DNA from: Opisthorchis felineus
Taxonomy: Eukaryota > Platyhelminthes > Trematoda > Opisthorchiida > Opisthorchiidae
NCBI GenBank assembly: GCA_004794785.1
Contig: SJOL01006430.1
Location: forward strand, 186,001-250,000
Direction of reading: 5' to 3'
DNA: 64,000 nt
Positions within the stretch are counted from its first letter, which is position 1; each line of letters begins with the position of its first letter. Below are positions 56,271-64,000 of the stretch, piece by piece. Both the position numbers and the translations under genes were made by a program. The notes below the pieces were generated by a model. The model saw only the letters and a list, made by a program, of their open reading frames with translations, did not search any database and was not told where the DNA came from.

Positions 56271-58407
56271 AACCGATACCAGTTTTTTCATGGACCATGG
56301 CTGAAGCATCTCCAGATTCTCATCGATTTACACAAACCCTATTCATCTTGTGCAAGGACACAATCACGTAAAACTGCTTCTGGCTTTTGTATACGGATTT
56401 CCCTCTAATGTTGTCAGATGAACACTTCGTCCATCTACGCCACCAGTGTGCAGTATTATATAGAACTGGGCCAAGCCAACGGGCATGATTAATCAGTGGA
56501 GTGTGCGAATCTGTACAAGTTTAGTTTACCAGTTCCCAACTATGACGACTGGCCGAAGAGACAGTGGGACACTAAACAACACCACAGCGCGTCCGCGCTG
56601 ACATAGCTGCTCCTTCGACAACACTGATTAATTTGCATGGTCTCCTTCGCGAATGGAACCCAATTCAATTTACCAGCGACCGAGATAGAGACGGCACTGT
56701 GGGAATATAACGAAGAAAACGAAGTCCCACTAACGGCACCATTCCTTCAGGTCTCATCAGCCCTGTGCAGCCCTTAAATTTCCATCAGTCCTATTTGGAA
56801 TTCAGGTGTTAAGAGAAGACACTCGTCGTGTGCGCACTTTGAAATCCAGTCACATCGATCGGCTGTCCAGACTTGATGTGTCACGCTCGCCACCACCATC
56901 TGGATTTAAATACACGCACAACCAAGGGTACGCACTTCTGATGAGCTCTAGCAAACGGGAAACTCGAGTCCAGTGCACTCCTTCTTTGGTACGAACTCGC
57001 CAGAATAACTACTCCAGGACAATAAGAGGAGCGTCCAACCAAGTATCTAGGAGAACGTGATTTAGTGTAAGAAACCCGAATCTCTCATTGCTGATATTTT
57101 TCAACCAGGACTTTACCAGAGTCTCCTGCTGGTACCATCTCAAGCTGAAAATTAGTGTTCAGCTTCACAGATGCTGGCTTATTCGGTCATTCATCTGACT
57201 ACTCGTGAATAGTCAGAATGTTTCTTGTGGATACTCATCGACTCTCTTAGAGGACCTGATAATTACAAATCATGGACTTGGATCTCGCCGGAGGTTTATG
57301 ACGAAGATATGGTTCGATCCCGAAACGCTCAGCCAAGCGATTGACTTTTGTCCTTACTTACCGAACAAAAAATAATTGTAAGAACAATCAGTCGTATATC
57401 TGAACGCTGAGATGTTGTTGACGTGGAACCCAAATCAAACTTCCCGTTACTGTCTTTGAACTGAACAGTGCAAAGTTTCCAAGTTTGGCTGGACCGATTT
57501 CCAAGGTATCGAAGCATTTTTCACTGAGAAATTGCATTATTCACACGGATTTTTCGACGAGTTTTCATCAGTCTTATGAATGGTATGCCTGATCAAAAAG
57601 TTAATTTTATTGGGTAGAAATCACAAAGACTTTGCTAACTACTTCCTAGGTGTTCCTCGAGCAAACACCCCAGTAAACACTGATTATTTCAGTGAATCTG
57701 GTAACGGAACAAACCGTAGGATTGGCATTCTCCTGGGGCTCTTTATTCTGTAGATGTCAGTTATCCAGTAACCCCAGATACTGCCAAAGTAAACAACCTG
57801 CTCTTCTAAGCAGACGGCCAGAAAGAGCATATTGGTGACTGACGATAGCTAACCATGTAATATTGGCGCCACGTTGTTTTATCTGCCATACTGAACTCCC
57901 ACCCCTGGCTCCTGCATCCAGAAGCTGGGCGTCCAACATGCAGACTGAAGTTCAACAGTATTCTCAAATGATATCGTCCACTAACGATAAAACGGAGGAA
58001 GTGTTTTGTTAGGATGAGATGGTTTCACAGGCTCCTCACTGGGAATTACATCACGAGTTTCTTTTTAATGTTCCGGGTGACCTTCCCAATGTCATCATTA
58101 TTCTGGCGTAAGGCAAGCCTCTAGATTTTGGATGAATAGTTGTTGGCCTTGGGGTCGAAGAAAGCAGATAGGAGACCTCGGAAGGCAGCATTAGGCTCTG
58201 CCGTCGACCTTTGAGTTCATCCCGTCTGTTCAAGCTGTAGTTAGTTGAGCACCCGAACCTTTGATTCCTACAGGGATTTTGTAACCATCGTCTTTCATTA
58301 TCTTGCTTGATTCCTTTGTGAATCGCTACAATCACCGTCCCTCCGAAGCAGTAATTCATGGGCGGAATTGAAAAACCAGGCAAAGTTCAAGAACAGAAGG
58401 CTCATGA
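56271..58407. other. No supported gene; two tiny repeat fragments
   Basis: Hammerhead-repeat scraps lie at about 57077-57107 (gaatctctcattgctgatat) and 57553-57590 (gacgagttttcatcagtctt). ORFs at 56806-57060 (plus), 57757-57939 (minus) and 58051-58383 (minus) are unsupported. Confidence 0.5.
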
Positions 58408-58547
58408 ATCACAGATGCTGCATAAAGGCCCCTCCCTTGTTTCAGGTAGCACGCTATTCGAGACATTTCAGTATATTTTCTTGACAGGACACTACTCACA
58501 AACTTGCTGAAGACTTTTCGACGGCCTTTTTGAAGTTCATCAGATAG
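58408..58547 (-). repeat. Hammerhead-repeat fragment at the left edge of a gap
   Basis: End of a unit (atgctgcataaaggcccctc ... gacaggacactactcacaa) followed by the start of the next (cttgctgaagacttttcgac), cut off by Ns just after the decayed ribozyme region (gttcatcagatag). Head-to-tail order. Confidence 0.9.
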
Positions 58548-58889
58548 NNNNNNNNNNNNNNNNNNNNNNNNNNNNNNNNNNNNNNNNNNNNNNNNNNNNN
58601 NNNNNNNNNNNNNNNNNNNNNNNNNNNNNNNNNNNNNNNNNNNNNNNNNNNNNNNNNNNNNNNNNNNNNNNNNNNNNNNNNNNNNNNNNNNNNNNNNNNN
58701 NNNNNNNNNNNNNNNNNNNNNNNNNNNNNNNNNNNNNNNNNNNNNNNNNNNNNNNNNNNNNNNNNNNNNNNNNNNNNNNNNNNNNNNNNNNNNNNNNNNN
58801 NNNNNNNNNNNNNNNNNNNNNNNNNNNNNNNNNNNNNNNNNNNNNNNNNNNNNNNNNNNNNNNNNNNNNNNNNNNNNNNNNNNNNNNNN
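58548..58889. other. Assembly gap (342 N) inside a hammerhead-repeat array
   Basis: Repeat units in the same orientation lie on both sides, so the missing sequence is most likely further tandem units. Confidence 0.9.
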
Positions 58890-58898
58890 TCTTCGACA

Positions 58899-58941
58899 GC
58901 CCACGACCGGTTTCGCCCTTCTTGGGGCTCATCAGGTAGGC
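58899..58941 (-). ncRNA. Hammerhead ribozyme, intact type I with minimal stem III
   Basis: Read on the minus strand: stem I GCCUAC (58936-58941) with GUGGGC (58899-58904), six pairs including one G-U; CUGAUGA (58929-58935); stem II GCCC (58925-58928) with GGGC (58915-58918) around CAAGAA; GAAA (58911-58914); stem III ACC/GGU, self-complementary; cleavage after C at 58905 (GUC). Every invariant core base is present. The 3-bp stem III without a loop resembles schistosome Sm-alpha and animal retrozymes, where two copies pair and cleave as a dimer. Product RNA would be one unit, about 296 nt. Confidence 0.85.
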
Positions 58942-59191
58942 GCAGTCCCCGAGTTTCCGTCAACCTTATGTTCTACTTGAACCCAAATTGGACTGATTTC
59001 GACAAATACACTCATTTGCAAATCAATTTGGTTTTCACGGGAGACTCAAGTGAGTCTCTCGTTTATGATGTTCTTCAACTGAATGTGCTGCACACAGGCC
59101 GCCTCATGTTTCAGTTGGTACGATATTTTGGATATAAAGAACCATGTTCCTATAGGAAACTACTCACAAGGTTGCTGAAAACTCTTCGACA

Positions 59192-59234
59192 GCCCAGGAC
59201 TGGTTTCGCCCTTCTTGGGGCTCATCAGGTAGGC
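59192..59234 (-). ncRNA. Hammerhead ribozyme, core intact, stem I closing pair lost
   Basis: CUGAUGA (59222-59228), GAAA (59204-59207), stem II and the GUC cleavage triplet are all intact. The first stem I pair is C-C instead of G-C, and stem III has one mismatch (ACCAGU). It lies one unit away from the intact copy. Confidence 0.65.
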
Positions 59235-59325
59235 GCAGTCCCCGAGTTTCCATCAACCTTATGTTCGAATTGAGCCCAAATTGGACTGTTTTCGAGGAAT
59301 ACACTCATTTGCAAATCAATGTGTA

Positions 59326-61436
59326 CTCGAAGGTCTGGCTTTCAAAACCCTCACCTGTCTGATGTATGCGAGTTGCAATCTGCCCAGACTGATCCCAGTT
59401 CCACCAGTCAAAAAAGGACATTTGGCTGATCAACCGATCGACCGATAACACTGAATTTTGTGTGTATACTAAACGATACTGTACCAAAGAGAGACTGAAA
59501 GTGTCGGTCAACTTTTCAGCTTTGTCGGCTTATTGCGAACAGTTGGCCAATTCACAGCCGCTCTTTTAATCAGTACCTTTCGGAACACAAACTAGTTATG
59601 TCTACACTTATGGTACGCGCTGGTACCACAGGTAAGATATGTGACTTTCTGGAGAGGCAGCTATCAAACCGGGATTTCTGTTCCATTGTTATCACTATGG
59701 CGATGCATAGATTTCTATGCTTTGCCGAATAGTTGGATCGGATACATTGGTACTAATAAAGAAGTGCCTGCGACTTTTTGGTTCAGGTGGGTGCGTTTAC
59801 TTAGCCCATGGGTTTATTGAAACAATGAACCTGACGCCCCGATCCGCACACACTTATCTAACCATGGCTGATTTAAAATGTTGCTTGTGGCGTAGGCGGC
59901 CTAGGTGTTGTTCACATGTGTTCGTTTGACGCCACAGTAACTGTTACGTCATATTGTAAATAAACTTACCAACGACTTTGGTCTAATGCACAAATAAGGG
60001 TGTTTTGTCAAACCAGTGAAACTGGCCAGTTCACCGACATCAACCGACCCGGCATAATCGGCCGGTCTGTCGGTTCCGCCCACTCACAGGGAAGCTAGAA
60101 TCGTTGTAACTCCAATTTCGACTCTAAGCCAGACAGTTTCTTCAGAAGGGTGTCGATCAATACTTAGTCCTATATTTTTGAGCCACTAGAAGCCAGAGAT
60201 GCTTCCCGTGAACTTTAGGACAGACCGCTTGTGAACAGAAATATCAACAAAAGCACTGACACACTAATTTGGAATCCGATCCATAGAATCCCACTGCTGC
60301 CCCGTCCATAAGATGTCGTTATCTTTGAGTAGGCTTGTTAAAACCAGGTCCTTGACAATACTGTTGGTGAGCCCAAGTTGAAGTCCTTTGTCCTTCTAGA
60401 TCAGACAGCTCCAGACAGCATTAAACCTCTCATAAACCGTCTCAGACGTGGACACCCTGTGGATTGAGATTTCCGCGCATTGGAGGTATGCGTTGTTGGT
60501 AAACACTGTACCTTCATGTCTACTGAATCTCGCTTATAGACCATATTTTAAGACAAACCGAAATTTTATGCGGAGAATGCTTTGAATTGCTGGCCAAAAA
60601 TATCATGAAACCAGTTTAATCTGGCACTTATGTATCACAAAATACCGAGGAACAAGCAATTTAATCAAATACTGTCAATTTCAAACCAGAAGCTGTTTGA
60701 CTTCCAAAGTGAGACTCGTTCTAAAAGGCCAGATAAAAAACGCAGTATGCTGCGCACAACTTTTATAGCCAGAACAAATCGTTTAGGGTACCCGAAAACT
60801 AATACAAGTGCTTCATGCAAAAATTTCGAAAAAAAACTGGTGAGGATGTGTAATTAAACTGCCCCTTCCGTGATTAAACAGTGATTTTTTCGGCGAACTG
60901 TGCAAAAACCACTTTATCATCCGTTGCTCATTCCCCCTCAGAAACGCCCGCGTAGTCTTCATAAATAAACACAGTTATTGTTCTGATGCTGAACTCCTTT
61001 CGAGATTATACCACCAGTTTATGTCCGGTACTCCTCCAGGAGGCCTCGTCCGCCTTGTTCAGCTCTCATAACCTTTTTGCTGTCGTCTCGCCTGTTCTAT
61101 TCCAATGGTCGTTGGTGTGATTCGCCCGTACAAAAAATACCAGCGTAGTCATGTTCAGATTAGCCGGTTTATAAATCGCCCTTGTGAACTTCGCTCCTTA
61201 TTGGCTCGGTCAGTGAGATAGCCATTTGCGACAGATATATTCGGTGGGATTTGTTGATATCGGTGTGGATAACTCAGCGCAAAGCTAACGGAGGAGGAAA
61301 GGAATGGCCAAAAAGCATGGAGAACATTTAGCTGTAACCAGCGGCACACAAATTCAACGTCAAAATTAGTATCCGCACTGCCATCGATCTATCTATCAGA
61401 CTACTTGGGTCATCGTGGTTATAATCGGGTTCCGAT
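59326..61436. other. No gene or repeat recognised
   Basis: Short ORFs only (59717-59929, 60630-60857 plus; 61155-61349 minus). Confidence 0.5.
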
Positions 61437-61709
61437 TTGACAAAGTTCACGGAATCTAATGTGCGTGTCCATTCAGTACTACGAACGATTACAGTCTGGT
61501 CAGTCAATCACAAGGTTTTGTTTTACTGCGAAGCCGTTAGTGCAAGAACACAGGTGACCTTGGAATGCCGGTTGAAAATTGATCCGTTTATGTCGGAAGA
61601 CTTGGAAGTTAAAATTGTTCAAGCGAAGGTTCACAGCGTTTGTTCGGAAACCGAACATTCTAAAAAGGCACTACACCGGCTCAAACAGCACCATAAAACA
61701 ACCGTATAA
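61437..61709 (+). CDS. Weak coding-like open frame
   Basis: 90 codons on the plus strand reading RTITVWSVNHKVLFYCEAVS, LKIDPFMSEDLEVKIVQAKV and a basic end. It looks like alternating strands, but no acceptor or donor was fixed. A donor AAG|gtgact just past the stop belongs to another frame. No family was recognised. Confidence 0.2.
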   Translation: MTKFTESNVRVHSVLRTITVWSVNHKVLFYCEAVSARTQVTLECRLKIDPFMSEDLEVKIVQAKVHSVCSETEHSKKALHRLKQHHKTTV

Positions 61710-62434
61710 GGTGACTGCCCACAATCATATGTATATTCACGAAAATCGCGTTGCCCCTGATTTGAATCTCGGTAGAAAATTTGTTCAAGTAAGAGAATTA
61801 CCAACAATCAAATAAACGCAACGGAAGGAGGGAAAAGTGTGTCTGACAAAAATGGTGGAATGCGTTCTTTGACGCAACATGAACAACCAGAACGTACCAT
61901 AGTTTCTCAGACTTTAAACTATAATAAAGGAAATTACATTCGTGTCGATCACCAGACGATCTCTTTTCTGGCAACGTTATGAAAGAAACAAAATCTCGAA
62001 ACAAAGAATGTCAATTTCTGATCCTTGATACAGAGCTTGAAACTGATTTATTCTCAATAATCCTTGATTCAGTCGAGATTCCATCCTATAAGTAAATCCA
62101 ACCTAATCCGAAAAGCCGAGAAGTACTGTACAGCTATTTGATCCTTACTGGAAATCACCAGCAGTGTGCGCCTCACAAAACTCCAGGGTGATTTGAATCC
62201 ACATCCTCCCGGTTGGTAGTTGAAGACCAGGTGAAGTCACTACACTTACGGGACAAAATCTCAGTAACTGTTCATACTATCCACAAATTTTAGGAAGCCC
62301 AGAAATAAGGAAAACTCATACGGGTGGACTTTCCAGCTGTGAAGTCGTTACTCGAGGAGACGATCAAAGTGTAACCACGTGATGTGGTTTCCCTCATTAA
62401 AGGATGAGTAGCGCTTTGTCCTGTCTAAGTGCGA

Positions 62435-62525
62435 GTTAAGCATCCTGCTGTTCGGCCACTCGTGACCACTCAAACTGCTAGCTGCAAGATCGCGGGTTCA
62501 AACCATCCTGGAGTTTGGTGAGATG
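62435..62525 (+). repeat. Possible tRNA-derived SINE fragment
   Basis: gctgcaagatcgcgggttcaaacc contains a B-box-like GGTTCAAACC preceded by sequence resembling an anticodon arm. No clear A box and no cloverleaf, so it is not a tRNA gene. It is listed as a possible SINE head. Confidence 0.25.
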
Positions 62526-64000
62526 CGTACTGCTTAAAAACCCCAATAAAGATGAAACAGTTGCACAATGCTTTTCGGTTTTTTGACATAGATTGAACCC
62601 AGTAACCGGACGAAATCTCGCTTGAAACATCCCCAAATTTCCCCATACTAGTAACAACCCTTAACTTATTTGGAAGTGCACTGGTTAGATGACCTGCATT
62701 GATTTAAACCAAGTCAGTTGGTAGCATTTTTGGCCGAAATTGGTCATGGTGTAACGGCGGATACTACTGATGAGACATGCGAGTAGTATGTGTTTTCTCG
62801 TAACTCCGACTTGATCTAATGGAAGGTGGGATTTATTACGGAATTTATGGAACTGCTTTGCAGCATTCGTTTACACTTGCGTGACAGTCAATGAATATCT
62901 AGGAAAGTTCAAGAAGACGCGTTCATGAAAAATAAGGAAACTCAGTTTTTTTAAAACTAGGTGCATATGAGAGTTTGATTTTCCTGTCCAATAGTCTGTA
63001 TCTGTTTAGTTGGCGTTTTCTAGTGAAAAGCCCCACGGCGAAGGGATTTCCTCCTTACAATGGTAGTTGTAATCAGGTTACACCCTGATTCCAATTATTC
63101 CATCTCCCATCCACACTTCGTTTTGCCGCAGGCCCTTTAATGTTTTCTCTAGGCTTATGGGGCATACTTGCGTGGACGTATTCCGATGCACATTTGTTCG
63201 AATGCTCACCTGTGCAGAAGCTCACTCCCTGGCTCACACATCACCATCGTGACTGGAAGTAAAGGGCCAATCATTGGCGTACAACGAATCATGAGACTTA
63301 GTCTCACAGAAATTCAGACTAGATATGCTGAAGTTTACTCCAGGATGTTTCTCCACCGAGACGTTTTACTGCTCTATATTCCCACAACCGACTACAACGC
63401 CAAACAAGCGACTCAGTTTTCAGTTTTGCCAAGTATCTGAACCAACCGGGGCCTCTTGGCAACAAACAGTAAAGCAGGGTCCTAACACCGCCATCATCAC
63501 CAGCAATATGGTGTTAAAACCTGTTGGCTGTAATTCAGGTCACAGAGTAGGTGGTACGGCCAGATTTACATTGCAGCATGCCCTGTAAATTGGCAATAAA
63601 TGTACTTGTCTGATGAGCCTTGTTGAAAGCACAGCTCGTAGCCATGGTATCCTAAATTCAACCACAAACGTTTAATAGACCGTACTCAAATGTGCTCTTG
63701 ATCATATGTAACGATACTTCATGACATGGTGCACCGCTCGGGTTCAATCGGAATTCCTGCTGGTTAGCTATTACAAAACTATGGTTGGCCCCCTAAAACC
63801 AACCACATTGATCAATGTCAAGTGCGAAAAATAGAGTTGTGCTTTTCTCAGTGCAGAAATTCCAATTATTTTTGTTCTTTACCTTGTCTACCACCAGAAA
63901 GGACATGGTGGGAAGCACTTTTAGCGCTGGAAGGTTGCCAATCATCAGTTGACGTTAGCTAATTGGAGTGCAACAAAATTTCGTGGCCTATTTTACCACT
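62526..64000. other. No supported gene
   Basis: Two overlapping plus-strand ORFs (63168-63440, 63325-63588) with no splice sites that I trust. Confidence 0.4.

Larger units (their letters stand above)
58890..59325 (-). repeat. Hammerhead-repeat array, about 1.5 units, best preserved
   Basis: Two head-to-tail units in the minus sense. tcttcgacagccca occurs at 58890 and again at 59183, a period of 293 bp. The first unit carries the consensus ribozyme, and the second a slightly mutated one. Similarity ends near 59325 in the middle of the unit. Confidence 0.95.

Noticed and set aside
58356..58963. Three minus-strand ORFs across the second gap
   Set aside because: They run through Ns and through the hammerhead repeat.

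Overview
This is a repeat-rich, intron-rich stretch of an animal nuclear genome, about 43-45% GC by eye, with two assembly gaps (22558-23119 and 58548-58889). There are no operons, Shine-Dalgarno sites or long open genes. A flatworm (Platyhelminthes), possibly a tapeworm, fits best. The reasons are a hammerhead-ribozyme repeat of about 296 bp of the schistosome Sm-alpha/retrozyme kind, a broken R2-clade retrotransposon with a restriction-like endonuclease, RTE-like retroposon tails, and short exon-like blocks between introns. The lineage is inference; nothing here names the species.

The dominant system is a short interspersed repeat found at about 20 places on both strands. One strand of its consensus folds as a complete minimal type-I hammerhead: stem I GCCUAC/GUGGGC, core CUGAUGA, stem II GCCC/GGGC with a 6-nt loop, GAAA, a minimal self-complementary stem III (ACCGGU) and the cleavage triplet GUC. 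The unit is about 296 bp, judged from spacings inside three loci (293, 296 and about 305). Several loci are head-to-tail with slightly more than one unit, as expected when a circular or multimeric self-cleaving RNA is copied into DNA. Several others are inverted into fold-backs. The best ribozyme is at 58899-58941 (minus). Four others keep the core with few changes, and the rest are decayed. A second, unrelated repeat family also carries a hammerhead-like core of the Penelope-like-element kind. Two of its copies form a near-perfect 97-bp-arm palindrome at 26433-26632.

Other mobile DNA: an R2-like element at about 12850-15326 (plus), with reverse transcriptase, CCHC knuckle and PD-D endonuclease all recognisable but broken by frameshifts. 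Its stop codon is followed within a few bases by a hammerhead repeat in the same orientation. Three copies of one non-LTR 3' tail lie at about 41.3-41.9, 49.2-49.7 and 52.0-52.6 kb. There are also microsatellites and a degraded TTGA/CTGA tandem tract at 11.2-11.5 kb.

Host genes can only be inferred as exon-like blocks with splice sites. One candidate locus is on the minus strand at about 0.6-9.7 kb. Another is on the plus strand at about 37.9-43.7 kb, where many neighbouring blocks agree in reading phase across the introns. I recognise no protein family in either, and some joins disagree in phase, so these are working models of moderate to low confidence. The remaining stretches (15.6-19.4, 19.9-26.4, 26.7-37.2, 48-64 kb apart from the repeats) show nothing I can name.
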